From Magnetofaba australis IT-1 (GTDB lineage: Bacteria; Pseudomonadota; Magnetococcia; Magnetococcales; Magnetococcaceae), in assembly GCF_002109495.1 (NCBI RefSeq), contig NZ_LVJN01000020.1, positions 229,001 through 293,000 on the forward strand: DNA of 64,000 bases, read 5' to 3'. The notes under the pieces were generated by a model. That model made no database searches. It saw only the letters and a program-made list of their open reading frames with translations, and was not told where the DNA came from. The position numbers were made by a program, and so were the translations under genes. Shown here piece after piece: positions 8,053 through 18,677 of this stretch (position 1 is the stretch's first letter; every line of letters starts with the position of its first letter).

Positions 8053-10779
8053 TTAACGCGCCGCCTGCTGTAACACCAGTTTGAGTTGATCGGCGTTTTC
8101 CAGCGCCATCTTGCCCCACGGGGCGTTGGGGTCGATCTGCGACGCCTCGCGGTAGGAGGCTTCCGCTCCCGCCAAGTCGCCGCGTCGCTGCAGGATATCG
8201 CCAATGCGGATGCGCGCCAAGGCGCGGACCTCATTGTCTTCGCCCTTGGCCGCCTCCTGAAAGGCGGGTAGAGCCTTATCATCGCCCTTCCACGCCTGCA
8301 ACACGGTGGCGTACTGATAGGCGTCATGACCAGCGCCCACAGGCTTGCCGAACAGCAGTCGCTCCAGAGCGTTCACCGCTTGGGGGAAACGACCGCGTTC
8401 CGCTTCGGCGCGCGCCAGATAGCGCAAACGATCGGCGCGCTCATCCTGATTGAGCGATTCCGGCGGAATCTTGTCCAGCAGCATCAACACCGCTTTCCAG
8501 TTCTGCGCCGAGAGCTGACGCGCCGCTTCATCCAAGCGCACCCGCGCCGCCGCCGGAGCGACCTCCACCTGGCCGCGCGCATCCTCCATCAGCGGGATGA
8601 ACTGATTGGCGCGCAACTCCTCGCCCAGCTTGCTCAACTGCGGGGCTGGGGGGCGCACCATGCCGCCCAGAGCGGCCAGACCATCGCTATACAGACCCAT
8701 GCGCAACATCGCTTCAGCCAGTAGCAGTCGCGCCTGCTCATAGGATTTCAAACCGCGCCAATCGGTCCCATGGGATTCGCCCAGCAGCAGGGCGTATTCG
8801 GGGCGGCGATTGTCCAAAGCGTGCTGCATGCCCTCGGTCAAATAGAGCCGCTTGAGGCGGTCGGCCTTCTGCAGATGGCTCTTGCGCGAGGTGTAGACCA
8901 GCAGTCGTTTGAGGGTCTCCAGGCTGGCCAGATACTGCCCGCCTTCGCCTTGCAGTTGCGCCTTGGTCAGGTAGGCCTCGGCGATGGCGTCGCTGATGGG
9001 CACATCCTTCACCAGCTCGTCGATGGCTTTGATGCGGTCCTCAATGGAGGGCTTTTCGTCAATCTGAATACGGAAGATGCGCGCCCAGGGCACGGCGCCG
9101 GATTTGGGGAAACGGGTCTCCAGCACATCCAGCATGGTCAACGCATCGGGGATGCGCTTCTGATAGCGGTGGCTCTGCGCCGCACGCAGCATCGCCCACG
9201 GGGTGGCGGCGTCGGTGTCGGGATAGGTGGTGATCAGCCGGGTGTAGAGGCTCAGCGCATCGCCATAGTCGCGGTTGGCGTAGTAGATATCCGCCAGCGC
9301 CAGGGCGTCCACCGGATCGTTATTCAGCAGGGCGAGCTGTTCCGGCGGAATGGCGCGCACGATCATGCTGGCGCGGTGGAACTCTTCGCTCTTGTTGGCG
9401 GCCAGGGCCTGATACAGATTGGCCCGCGCGCGGGTGGCGTCGGAGGCGTCCGGATCCCGCGCCACCAGATTGAAGAAACGCTCGGACTCCTCGAGCATCT
9501 CCATGCCCATGAGGATGCGCCCGCGCTCCAAGGTGACGCGCGGATCATTCTGCGGCAGGTTGGGGTCGTCGGCCACCGCTTTGGCGGAGTTGTACTGGTG
9601 CGCGTCATTGAGCAGTTGCAACTGCAGCAGACGAAACTCTGGGTAGCGGTAGTTGTTGGGGTGGCGCGCCATGGCGGTGTTGAGCTCGTCCAGCAGCCAG
9701 CCGGGGCGCCAGTTCATGCGCTGCGCCAACTCCACCTTGCGGAAGTCGATCAACTCCCGGTTGGCGGTGTTGGGGAAGACTTCGGTGAGTTTGTCGAGGA
9801 ACGCGCGCGCTTTGTCAAAACGCAGATCCTTGGCGGCGGTCTCGGCGTTGTCGTAGAAGAAGCCCTCGTCGAGCATCTGCCCGCCCACGTCCACCGGCTC
9901 TTCGGTGACCTGAAACACCGGGGTCAGACGGTTGAGCGGCAGGGCCGCGCCGCGCTCCAGGGAGGAGCGGCGCAGGGCCAAAATCGCCTTGGCGTCCTCA
10001 TCCCGGCCCAATGAGCGTTCGCGACGCATCTCCACGATCAATGTGCCGCTGGCCGGGTCGGCGTGGAACAGCGTTTTGACCGCTTCCGGCGCCAAGGCCA
10101 GCTCCATCTCCACCTGATTGCGCGCAAACTCATACAGACTGACGGATTGGATCAAACCCTGCGGAGCCAGATTGCGCCAGCGCGGGTCGATAGCGGCGCC
10201 GTTCCAGCGCAGGCGCACGACATGTTTCTCCTGGTCCATCTCCTGTGCGGCCAATTTTCCTGAGCCGGTGTGTTCAATCACCAGCAAAGTGCCGTCGCGA
10301 CCGGGCAGAATACGCGCGCCCAGCAGGCGGGTGGCCTCCTGAGGATTGGGCTTGGGATTGGCCTCAATGGTCAGATGGTAGAGGGAGCCAGCGCCGAATT
10401 TGGGCTGGACGACGCCATCGCGGAACAGCAGAAACGGCGCTTTGAGATCGATATAAAGGTAGATGCCCATACGTCCGGGGATCGGTTCGATGCGCACGCC
10501 GTTGACGTAGCGCGAACGCGCCGGGTTGACCTCGGTGTGGGGCAGGGAGAGCAGGTCGGCGATCTCCACCCGCAGGGTGCGCGGACGCAGCAACTCCCAT
10601 TTGGGCGGTTTGGCGCCGTTGGGAATGCGGAAGCTGAGTTGGTCGCCGGCGCCGCCGGGCAGCAGCGTATGGCTGAGTTTGGTGAACAGCGCCCAGGCCG
10701 GGCTCGGCGCGCACAACAGAGTCAGCGTCAGCAGCGCAAGCAGGGGCCAACGCACAGCGATGACGGAAGGGGCGCGCAT
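8053..10779 (-). CDS. Large secreted TPR protein with N-terminal AMIN-like region
   Basis: 908 residues. A signal peptide (LLALLTLTLLCAPSPAWA) is followed by a beta-rich region, about residues 30-270, resembling AMIN-type domains (DQLSFRIPN, PRTLRVEIADL, GIYLYIDLKAP). From about residue 310 to the end there are many degenerate TPR-type helix pairs (ALADIYYANRDYGDALSLY, ARIRIGDILQRRGDLAGAE). This suggests a periplasmic scaffold binding peptidoglycan or partner proteins, as in motility or cell-pole proteins. It lies between two sigma-54 activator genes with 1- and 3-bp spacings, so the three are almost certainly co-transcribed. Function not demonstrated. Confidence 0.75.
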   Translation of the reverse strand: MRAPSVIAVRWPLLALLTLTLLCAPSPAWALFTKLSHTLLPGGAGDQLSFRIPNGAKPPKWELLRPRTLRVEIADLLSLPHTEVNPARSRYVNGVRIEPIPGRMGIYLYIDLKAPFLLFRDGVVQPKFGAGSLYHLTIEANPKPNPQEATRLLGARILPGRDGTLLVIEHTGSGKLAAQEMDQEKHVVRLRWNGAAIDPRWRNLAPQGLIQSVSLYEFARNQVEMELALAPEAVKTLFHADPASGTLIVEMRRERSLGRDEDAKAILALRRSSLERGAALPLNRLTPVFQVTEEPVDVGGQMLDEGFFYDNAETAAKDLRFDKARAFLDKLTEVFPNTANRELIDFRKVELAQRMNWRPGWLLDELNTAMARHPNNYRYPEFRLLQLQLLNDAHQYNSAKAVADDPNLPQNDPRVTLERGRILMGMEMLEESERFFNLVARDPDASDATRARANLYQALAANKSEEFHRASMIVRAIPPEQLALLNNDPVDALALADIYYANRDYGDALSLYTRLITTYPDTDAATPWAMLRAAQSHRYQKRIPDALTMLDVLETRFPKSGAVPWARIFRIQIDEKPSIEDRIKAIDELVKDVPISDAIAEAYLTKAQLQGEGGQYLASLETLKRLLVYTSRKSHLQKADRLKRLYLTEGMQHALDNRRPEYALLLGESHGTDWRGLKSYEQARLLLAEAMLRMGLYSDGLAALGGMVRPPAPQLSKLGEELRANQFIPLMEDARGQVEVAPAAARVRLDEAARQLSAQNWKAVLMLLDKIPPESLNQDERADRLRYLARAEAERGRFPQAVNALERLLFGKPVGAGHDAYQYATVLQAWKGDDKALPAFQEAAKGEDNEVRALARIRIGDILQRRGDLAGAEASYREASQIDPNAPWGKMALENADQLKLVLQQAAR

Positions 10780-10780
10780 G

Positions 10781-11791
<1,011 letters not shown>

Positions 11792-12137
11792 GTTATCCCC
11801 CCGATGGGTCCAAATCGCCGAGTGGCGTGGACGCCGCAGTTTTGTCAAGAATTCAACGCTCGTTCCCTGAGCACGGCGTCATTGCATCCAGAATGTGTCT
11901 TGTTGTGTCTTGTTATGGCGTAGCTGTCAAAAATCCAACGCCAGAGTACGCCACGGCGCCCACTGCGGCAACCGCTCATTACGCAGACACGCATTTTTTT
12001 TCGCATACTGCGTAACCGCCCCGGTTTTGCTGGGGTTTGCGCGGTTGTCGACCAGCGCTTGCCCGCATCCTGGCGCATGGGCCATGATAGGGGCCGCACG
12101 GCGTCAACATTAAGTTAAATACAAAAAGCGCGCCATT

Positions 12138-13079
12138 ATGGGTAAATTGAACAATAATTCATCGTCCTCTCTCCGTTTTCAGCCGCGCGCCGCGCGGGTG
12201 GACGCCTGGGTCGCCGCAGTGGCTGAGGCGTTGGACGCGGCGGATCTGAGCTTCGATAATGGCTGGCAGGAGCCGTTGGCGGAGGCGGAGCTGTTGGTGG
12301 CGCATGTGTTGGGGCTGACCCTCGACGAACTGGATGCGCGTCTGGGCGAGGCGCCGGATGCGGCCGCCGACGCGCGCGTGCAGGCGCTGCTGAGCCAGCG
12401 CATCGATGAGCGCATCCCCATGCCCTATCTGTTGCAACAGGCGTGGTTTGCCGGGCGCTCTTACTATATAGATGAGCGCGTGCTGATTCCGCGTTCGCGC
12501 ATTGAGAATATTCTGGATGACGACGAGGGGTTCCTGGCGCTGACCCACGGACGCAAACCGCGCCGCATTCTGGATCTGTGCACCGGCAGCGGCTGTCTGG
12601 CCATCGCTCTGGCCCATGCGTTTCCTGAGGCGCAGGTGGATGCGCTGGATATCAGCGCCGGGGCGTTGCAAGTGACGCGCATCAACTGTGAACGTCACGG
12701 CGTGGGCGAGCGGGTGCAGGTGATGGCGTCGAATCTGTTTCAGGCCGCCCACCGCGCATGTTACGATCTGATCGTCACCAACCCCCCCTATGTGCCCACG
12801 GCGGTGTACGCGGGGTTGCCGGCGGAGTTCAAGCGCGAACCGGCCATCGCTTTGGAGGCGGGGGCGGACGGTTTGTGGCTGGTGGAGCCGATTCTGCGCC
12901 AAGCGCCGGATTATCTCACCGAAGGCGGCGTGCTGGTGTGCGAAGTGGGCGATGATGTGGAAGAGATCATGCGCGCGCGTTGGCCCGATGCGCCGCTGGA
13001 GTGGTTGATGTTTCATTTTGGCGGCAGCGGCGTATTCGCTGTGTGGCGGGAGCAGTTGGCGAGATGGAATTCCCTCTGA
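12138..13079 (+). CDS. prmB: Ribosomal protein L3 glutamine N5-methyltransferase PrmB
   Basis: 313 residues. An N-terminal helical domain (about 15-105) precedes a Rossmann methyltransferase domain with SAM motif I ILDLCTGSGCLAIAL, the acidic post-II VDALDIS and the catalytic NPPY motif (IVTNPPYVP) that marks Gln/Asn N5-methyltransferases. The C-terminal EWLMFHFGGSGVF is characteristic of PrmB rather than PrmC, which acts on release factors. The enzyme methylates a Gln of ribosomal protein L3 in the cytoplasm. It is the first gene of a compact run into the diguanylate cyclase and hpnC/hpnD, overlapping the next gene by 16 bp. Confidence 0.88.
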   Translation: MGKLNNNSSSSLRFQPRAARVDAWVAAVAEALDAADLSFDNGWQEPLAEAELLVAHVLGLTLDELDARLGEAPDAAADARVQALLSQRIDERIPMPYLLQQAWFAGRSYYIDERVLIPRSRIENILDDDEGFLALTHGRKPRRILDLCTGSGCLAIALAHAFPEAQVDALDISAGALQVTRINCERHGVGERVQVMASNLFQAAHRACYDLIVTNPPYVPTAVYAGLPAEFKREPAIALEAGADGLWLVEPILRQAPDYLTEGGVLVCEVGDDVEEIMRARWPDAPLEWLMFHFGGSGVFAVWREQLARWNSL

Positions 13080-14473
13080 AGTTGCGGCGCAAAAAGGAAG
13101 AGCCGGCAAGCGCAGACGCCGATCTGGGGTTCGTGCTGGACTATTTTGACGGCAAGCACTCGGATCGCGATCGCGCTCGTCGCCTGCTCAAGGATCGTAT
13201 CTTTAAAGAGGCGTTGGGGGCCGATGTGGCCGCCCAGCCGCTGGGGCGTCTGCTGTTGGCGGCGCTGGAGAAGGGTTTTAAGCCGCTGCTGCGCGGCGAC
13301 CACGAGGGGCAGGCGGAGGCCGACCGACTGGCGTGCACGCTGCGCAAAGCGCGCGCTGAAAAAGAGTTGGATGGACAACTGCAGACGCTGCTGACCCTGG
13401 CGGAGCGGTTGCGCGCGCGCATGGCCGAAGGCGGCGGCGAATCGGCTTCTGACGGCGCGACGCAGGCGTTGCGGGGACGCATCGAGCAGTTGCTACGCGG
13501 CCTGGCGGCCCTGGATGGGGACGAAACCTGGGTGGGGCGCGAGAGCGCGGCGCTGCTGGAGATCAGTGATCCGGCGGCGGCGGATCTGCAACTGGCGGCG
13601 TTCTGCACGCGTCTGCTTGAAGAGAGCGACGCTCTGCGTGAGAAGCGCCGCGCCGAGCGGCGCATGCTGCTGGAGCTGCTGGCGGAGTTGGCCGATCGGC
13701 TGGATCTGCTGCATGAGACCGCTGGCGGCTTTACCGGTCGACTGGGCGGGACCATCAGCCGCATTCGCGGCAGCGATGAGGTGAGCGATCTGGAGCAGTT
13801 GCGTAATGTGCTGCTCTCCGAAGCCGAGTCGCTGATGAGCGAGACCGAGGCGCTCACCGACGAGTTGGCCATCAATCAGGCGCATCTGGTGGAGACCCAA
13901 AACCGCATGCGCGAGTTGGAGGCGGAGCTGGAGCGCACCCGCGCCGAGAGCTTGAAGGATCCGCTCACCGGCGCGGCCAACCGACGCGCCATGGATGAGC
14001 ATCTGGCGCGGGAGTTCGCCCGTTGCCAGCGCCATGGCGAAGCGCTGTCGGTTATTCTGTTCGATCTGGACCACTTCAAAAAGGTCAACGACAACTACGG
14101 CCACCTGGTGGGCGACAAGGTGCTCATCACCGTGGCCGAACGCGCAGGCAAGATGATCCGCCAATCGGACATTCTGGCCCGCTATGGCGGTGAGGAGTTC
14201 GCCATCATCCTGCCGGAGACCGACGCCCACGGCGCCGCCGCCATCGCCGAGAAGGTGCGCCAGGACGTGGCCAAGCTCTGCTTCAAAACCAATGCGCAGG
14301 AGCTCACCGTCACCTCCAGCTTTGGGGTGAGCGAATTGGCGCTGCTGGATGGGGAGATCACCCCCGCCGCGCTGCTCAAACGCGCCGATGAGGCGCTCTA
14401 CCGCTCCAAAAGCGGCGGCCGCAATCAGGTTACCGTGGATGGCGGCGCCGCCGCCGAGGCCGTTGCGACATGA
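13064..14473 (+). CDS. Cytoplasmic diguanylate cyclase (GGDEF domain)
   Basis: 469 residues from the ATG at 13064, inside the end of prmB. About 300 residues of largely helical and coiled-coil sequence (RMLLELLAELADRLDLLHETA, ELEAELERTRAES) precede a C-terminal GGDEF domain starting at DPLTGAANRRAMDEH. The active site is RYGGEEFAIILPE, and an inhibitory I-site RxxD (RQSD) lies five residues upstream, so product feedback is expected. It makes c-di-GMP from two GTP. No membrane segment is visible. It overlaps hpnC by ATGA, an unusual physical link between c-di-GMP synthesis and hopanoid precursor genes. The N-terminal input domain is not recognised. Confidence 0.88.
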   Translation: MEFPLKLRRKKEEPASADADLGFVLDYFDGKHSDRDRARRLLKDRIFKEALGADVAAQPLGRLLLAALEKGFKPLLRGDHEGQAEADRLACTLRKARAEKELDGQLQTLLTLAERLRARMAEGGGESASDGATQALRGRIEQLLRGLAALDGDETWVGRESAALLEISDPAAADLQLAAFCTRLLEESDALREKRRAERRMLLELLAELADRLDLLHETAGGFTGRLGGTISRIRGSDEVSDLEQLRNVLLSEAESLMSETEALTDELAINQAHLVETQNRMRELEAELERTRAESLKDPLTGAANRRAMDEHLAREFARCQRHGEALSVILFDLDHFKKVNDNYGHLVGDKVLITVAERAGKMIRQSDILARYGGEEFAIILPETDAHGAAAIAEKVRQDVAKLCFKTNAQELTVTSSFGVSELALLDGEITPAALLKRADEALYRSKSGGRNQVTVDGGAAAEAVAT

Positions 14474-15351
14474 GTACATGGGGCGGCATCCCGGCGGCGG
14501 TGGCGGGGGATTTCGACTACTGCCGACAGGTGGTCAAGAGCCATCCGGAGAACTTTCCGGTGGGCTCGATGCTGGCGCCCAAGTCGATTCGCCACCATCT
14601 GCACGCGGTCTACGCCTTTGCGCGTCTGGCCGATGATTTCGCCGACATGCCCGGCCACAGCGACGACGACAAGCTGCAACTGCTCGACGACTGGGACCGC
14701 CGCCTGGAGGCCGCCACCGAGGGGCGCGCCGATCATCCGGTGTTCCGCGCCCTGGCCCACACCCTGGAAGAGACCGAGCTGCCGCCGGAGTTGTTGCGTA
14801 ATCTGTTGGTGGCGTTCCGCATGGACGTCACCAACAAGCGGTATGACACCATTGAGCAGTTGGACGACTACTGCCGCTTCTCAGCCAATCCGGTGGGGCG
14901 CATCGTGCTGCACCTGGCGGGTGAGACCGACCCGGAGTTGTTGCCCTATTCCGACGCCATCTGCACCGCGCTGCAACTGACCAACCACTGGCAGGATTTG
15001 GGTCAGGATCCCTGGAAGGGGCGTCCGCTCTACATCCCGCGTGAAGAGATGGCGCGTTTTGGGGTGGAGGAGTCGATGATCCTGCAGCGCCGCTTCTCCG
15101 CCGCCGCCGCCGAGATGATGCTGTCGCTCACCGCCGAGACCCGCGCGCTGTTCGATAACGGCCTGCCGCTGCTGGAGCGGGTCGCCTGGCCGCTGAACAT
15201 GGAGTTGGCGGTGACTTGGGAGGGGGGCGTGGCGATTCTGGAGCGCATCGAGGCCATGGGCGGCAACACCCTGCGTTCCCGGCCCTCGCTGGACGGCGCA
15301 GCCAAAATCCGCTGCCTGTTCAATGCCGTGCGGCGCGTGGCCAGCTTATGA
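14470..15351 (+). CDS. hpnC: Hydroxysqualene synthase HpnC
   Basis: 293 residues of the trans-isoprenyl diphosphate synthase (squalene/phytoene synthase) fold. The first Asp-rich motif reads ARLADDFADMPG. The second is altered to LTNHWQDLGQD, as in the HpnC subgroup. In bacteria with hpnCDE, HpnC converts presqualene diphosphate to hydroxysqualene, downstream of HpnD and upstream of HpnE. It starts with ATGA inside the diguanylate cyclase stop, and its own TGA overlaps the hpnD start the same way. Confidence 0.88.
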   Translation: MSTWGGIPAAVAGDFDYCRQVVKSHPENFPVGSMLAPKSIRHHLHAVYAFARLADDFADMPGHSDDDKLQLLDDWDRRLEAATEGRADHPVFRALAHTLEETELPPELLRNLLVAFRMDVTNKRYDTIEQLDDYCRFSANPVGRIVLHLAGETDPELLPYSDAICTALQLTNHWQDLGQDPWKGRPLYIPREEMARFGVEESMILQRRFSAAAAEMMLSLTAETRALFDNGLPLLERVAWPLNMELAVTWEGGVAILERIEAMGGNTLRSRPSLDGAAKIRCLFNAVRRVASL

Positions 15352-16199
15352 CGCCACAGCGCTACTGCCTGGATAAGGCGCGCGCATCGGGCAGCTCGTT
15401 TTACTATCCGATGCTGCTCATGCCCGCCGCCCAGCGTGACGCCATGTTGGCGCTTTACGCCTATTGCCGCGAGGTGGACGACATCGTTGACCGGCGCGGC
15501 GACCCGGCGGCGGCCAATCTGAAACTGTTGTTCTGGCGCGGTGAACTCAAAGAGGCGTTCGAGGGCGGCGCGCCCCGCCATCCGGCGGCGCGGGCCCTGC
15601 AGGAGGCGGCGCAGCAGTTCCCGTTGCGCATAGAGCCGTTCGTCAAATTACTGGACGGCATGCGCATGGATCTGGAGGAGGCGCGCTATCCGGACATGGC
15701 GGCGCTGGAGGAGTATTGCGATCTGGTGGCGTCGGCGGTGGGGGAGGCGGCGTTGCCGATCTTCGGCGCTGATCCGGTGCGCTGTGCGGCCAGCGCGCAG
15801 CATTGGGGGCGGGCGTTTCAGCTCACCAATATTCTGCGCGATGTGGGGGAAGATGCGGCTATGGGTCGGGTCTATCTGCCGCTGGGGATTTTGCTGGAGT
15901 GCGGCGCAAGCCCGGAGGATCTGCTGGAGGGGCGGTTCACCCCGCAGGTGGCGACGGCCATGGCGCGGGTGGCGGATGTGGCGCAGGCCCACTATGAGCA
16001 GGCGGAAGCGATGATGCCGCCGGATCAGCGCGTTGCGTTGCGTCCGGCCATTGTGATGAGCCGCATCTACCATGCCTATTTGCGCGAGCTGCGGGCGCGG
16101 GAGTATGACGTGTTCTCCAGGCGGCTGGAGTTTTCGCCGTGGAAGAAGTTGTGGATCACGTTCCGCACGTGGCGGCAGGAAAAACGCGCGCAAAAGTAA
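15348..16199 (+). CDS. hpnD: Presqualene diphosphate synthase HpnD
   Basis: 283 residues from the ATG at 15348, overlapping hpnC by ATGA. Both Asp-rich Mg-binding motifs of squalene/phytoene synthases are present: YCREVDDIVDRRGDP and LTNILRDVGEDA. HpnD condenses two farnesyl diphosphates into presqualene diphosphate at the membrane surface. The paralogous neighbour hpnC and the nearby hpnE complete the three-enzyme route to squalene. No squalene-hopene cyclase gene is in the window. Confidence 0.88.
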   Translation: MTPQRYCLDKARASGSSFYYPMLLMPAAQRDAMLALYAYCREVDDIVDRRGDPAAANLKLLFWRGELKEAFEGGAPRHPAARALQEAAQQFPLRIEPFVKLLDGMRMDLEEARYPDMAALEEYCDLVASAVGEAALPIFGADPVRCAASAQHWGRAFQLTNILRDVGEDAAMGRVYLPLGILLECGASPEDLLEGRFTPQVATAMARVADVAQAHYEQAEAMMPPDQRVALRPAIVMSRIYHAYLRELRAREYDVFSRRLEFSPWKKLWITFRTWRQEKRAQK

Positions 16200-16211
16200 A
16201 AGTGTGTGTGG

Positions 16212-16346
16212 GAAAGCCTGCGAGCTAGCGTTGACTATTGGCCTCCGGCTGGCCGGAGGCGGGGTCTGGGGCCTGTGGCCCCAGCGGGTGTGGGCGGCGC
16301 CCACGGTTTGGCAGTTGGGAGTTTGAGGGCATAGCCCTCAATATCT
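16212..16346 (+). repeat. Partial palindromic repeat (family E inner modules) between hpnD and hpnE
   Basis: Contains GCCTCCGGCTGGCCGGAGGC, CTGGGGCCTGTGGCCCCAG, gcgggtgtgggcggcgcccacggtttggcag and TTGAGGGCATAGCCCTCAA, the inner modules of the family E elements in the same order. The inverted ends are not clear. It fills almost the whole gap between hpnD and hpnE and leaves no recognisable ribosome-binding site in front of hpnE. Confidence 0.65.
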
Positions 16347-16352
16347 CAAAGC

Positions 16353-17678
16353 ATGCAGAAGTTGTCTCCCTCCGTGTCCACCAACTCCCATTTCACGCCC
16401 CCGGAAAACTGCCGCTGCATCATCATCGGCGGCGGCGTGGCGGGTCTGTCCGCCGGACTCCGCCTGGCCCAGCGGGGCGCCAATCCGTGGGTTCTGGAAG
16501 CGGCGCCGCAACTGGGCGGCCGCGCGCGCAGCTTTGACGATCCCGACTTCGACCAGCCATTGGACAACGGCCCGCATCTGTTGGTGGGGGCCTATCGCCA
16601 GACGCGCAAATTGCTGCGTGATGCGGGCGCGCCGCTCAGATGCGATGAGAGTCTGGGCCGCCGCTATCCGCTGTGGGACGTCGAACACGGCTTGCATGGG
16701 CTGGATCTGGCGCGTTGGCCCGCACCGGCGCATCTGGCGGGGGGGCTGTTGGGGATGCCGGGCATGGGCTGGGGCGCGCTGCGCGCGGCGCTGCGGCTGC
16801 TGCCGGGGATGCTGCGGCCTTGGGCGCTGCACGGTTTGAGCGCCACCCACTGGTTGCAGAACGCCGGGCAGGGGGAGGGGCTCTTCCGCCGTTTGTGGGA
16901 GCCGCTGTGTTTGGCCACCCTCAACGAACCGCCCGGTTCCGCCGACGCCGTGCTGCTGGCGCGGGTGATGCGCGAACTGTTCCTGGCCGGTCCCGCCGCC
17001 GCGCAGCCGCTGATTCCCGCCGCTGATCTCAACACCACATTGATCGCGCCGCTCAAGCAGGCCATTGAAGGTCTGGGCGGACGCATCACAACCCGCGCAC
17101 GGGTGATGGCGCTGGATCTGGGCGGCCAGCGGGTGCGCGGGGCGATGACGGCGCGTGGGCCGATCTTCCATGACGGCGCGTGGATTGTGGCCACGCCGCG
17201 GCGGGCGGCGGTGAAGCTGCTCAACCCCTGGAGCGCCGCGCAACCCTGGGCCGAGGGCGAAGAGAGTCCCATTGTGTCGGTTCATCTGCGCTTTGCCGCG
17301 CCGGTGGCTCTGCCTGCGCCCATGCTGGGGCTGCCGGGCTGCGTCTCCCAATGGCTGTTCCAACCGGCGCCGGACCGCATCAGCGCCGCCATCAGCGCCG
17401 CCTATCGTGAAGTCCACTGGGAGTCGTCGCGCATTGTCGACGCGGTGTTGGCGGATCTGGCCGCTGTGACCGGAGACGCGCCGCCGCCGCTGCGCGCCCA
17501 GCGGGTGATCAAAGAGGCGCGCGCCACCTTCTGCGCCTGGCCCGAAGCGCCGCGCGCCGACCCCGCCACGCCGTGGGAGAATCTGCATCTGGCCGGGGAC
17601 TGGACCGACACCGGCCTGCCCGCCACCATTGAGGGGGCGGTGATCAGCGGGGAGCAGGCGGCGCGTAGGAGCCGGTGA
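16353..17678 (+). CDS. hpnE: Hydroxysqualene dehydroxylase HpnE (FAD-dependent)
   Basis: 441 residues. An N-terminal FAD-binding Rossmann motif CIIIGGGVAGLSAGLRLAQRG is followed by the amine-oxidase/desaturase continuation (LEAAPQLGGRARSF, DNGPHLLVGAY). The C-terminal LHLAGDWTDTGLPATIEGAVISGEQAA closes the FAD domain. HpnE removes the hydroxyl of hydroxysqualene to give squalene. It is separated from hpnD by a repeat fragment, so transcription may continue through but translation is not coupled. The start at 16353 is the first ATG; the first 20 residues are not conserved in character, so a later start is possible. Confidence 0.87.
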   Translation: MQKLSPSVSTNSHFTPPENCRCIIIGGGVAGLSAGLRLAQRGANPWVLEAAPQLGGRARSFDDPDFDQPLDNGPHLLVGAYRQTRKLLRDAGAPLRCDESLGRRYPLWDVEHGLHGLDLARWPAPAHLAGGLLGMPGMGWGALRAALRLLPGMLRPWALHGLSATHWLQNAGQGEGLFRRLWEPLCLATLNEPPGSADAVLLARVMRELFLAGPAAAQPLIPAADLNTTLIAPLKQAIEGLGGRITTRARVMALDLGGQRVRGAMTARGPIFHDGAWIVATPRRAAVKLLNPWSAAQPWAEGEESPIVSVHLRFAAPVALPAPMLGLPGCVSQWLFQPAPDRISAAISAAYREVHWESSRIVDAVLADLAAVTGDAPPPLRAQRVIKEARATFCAWPEAPRADPATPWENLHLAGDWTDTGLPATIEGAVISGEQAARRSR

Positions 17679-17778
17679 GCGCGCCCCATGGCGCATTGTC
17701 GCTGGCGGGCGCATCGTGTAGATTGGCCGGATTGATGACAGCGCGCGGGTTTGCCGCGCCTTTGGCTTTCAGGAATCG

Positions 17779-18648
17779 ATGACCATGACCCTTCGCGCCC
17801 TGTTGGCGGCTCTGCTTCTGCTCACCCTCGCCGCGTGCAGCTCCACTCCCGATGAGGACGTCACCCCCGACCTGCCGCCGGAAACCCTCTACCGGCAGGC
17901 CACCGAGGCGCTCAAGCAGGGCCAATACACCAACGCCTCGCGCATGTTCAGCGATCTGGATCAGCGCCATCCGTTTTCGCCATGGGCGGTGCGCGCGCAG
18001 ATCAATCTCATCTACGCCGACTTCAAGCGCGAAGAGTTCGCCGAGGCGATCAGCCACGCCGAACGCTTCATCCGCCTGCATCCGCGTCACCCGGAAGCGG
18101 CCTACGCCTACTATATGCGCGGTCTGGCGCACTATCGTCAGGTGAAGGACGCCTACCGCGACCAGGATCGCACCCGCAAAGCCGCCGCCGCCTTCCGCGA
18201 GGTGGTCAACCGCTTCCCCACCTCCGACTACGCCTGGGAGGCCAAGCAGATGCTCGATCACTGCATCTATCGCATGGCCGAACAGGAGATGGTGGTGGCG
18301 CGCTACTATCTGGATCGCGAAAACTGGCTGGCCGCCTACAACCGCTTCTCGGCGGTGGTGGAGTCCAAGGAGTATAGCGCCACGCCGCTGGTGGAGGAGG
18401 CGCTGTTCTCACTGCTGGTGATCGCCAAAAAGCTCGGCCTGGACGGCGAAGCGCGCAACTATGCGGCGGTGCTGGGACACAACTTCCCCAATGGCCGCTT
18501 CTACCCGCTGGCGCCGCCGCTGGTGGAGGGGCGCGGCGGCATCTCCAAGAGCCAATTGGCCAGTCTGCGCACCGAAGTGGATGAAGGCTCCTTCTTCGCG
18601 CGCTTCTTCGAAGGTCTGAAACCGGGCGTGCTGACGCCGGGCAACTAA
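17779..18648 (+). CDS. bamD: Outer membrane assembly lipoprotein BamD
   Basis: 289 residues. The signal sequence ends in lipobox LAAC (Cys20). The body is a series of TPR-like helix pairs: ETLYRQATEALKQGQYTNASRMFSDLDQRHPFSPWA is the typical BamD opening, and PEAAYAYYMRGLAHY and FPTSDYAWEAKQMLDHC are typical internal motifs. BamD is the essential lipoprotein of the BAM complex that inserts beta-barrel proteins with BamA. It lies 100 bp after hpnE and 29 bp before an RND pump operon. Confidence 0.9.
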   Translation: MTMTLRALLAALLLLTLAACSSTPDEDVTPDLPPETLYRQATEALKQGQYTNASRMFSDLDQRHPFSPWAVRAQINLIYADFKREEFAEAISHAERFIRLHPRHPEAAYAYYMRGLAHYRQVKDAYRDQDRTRKAAAAFREVVNRFPTSDYAWEAKQMLDHCIYRMAEQEMVVARYYLDRENWLAAYNRFSAVVESKEYSATPLVEEALFSLLVIAKKLGLDGEARNYAAVLGHNFPNGRFYPLAPPLVEGRGGISKSQLASLRTEVDEGSFFARFFEGLKPGVLTPGN

Positions 18649-18677
18649 GCGCCTACGGGCCACAGGGAGAAGTCGCC

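Noticed and set aside
6391-8073. 560-residue open frame antisense to the sigma-54 activator
   Set aside because: It starts in a neighbouring gene, crosses repeat A2 and mirrors the real AAA+ gene. Its composition is that of a shadow frame.
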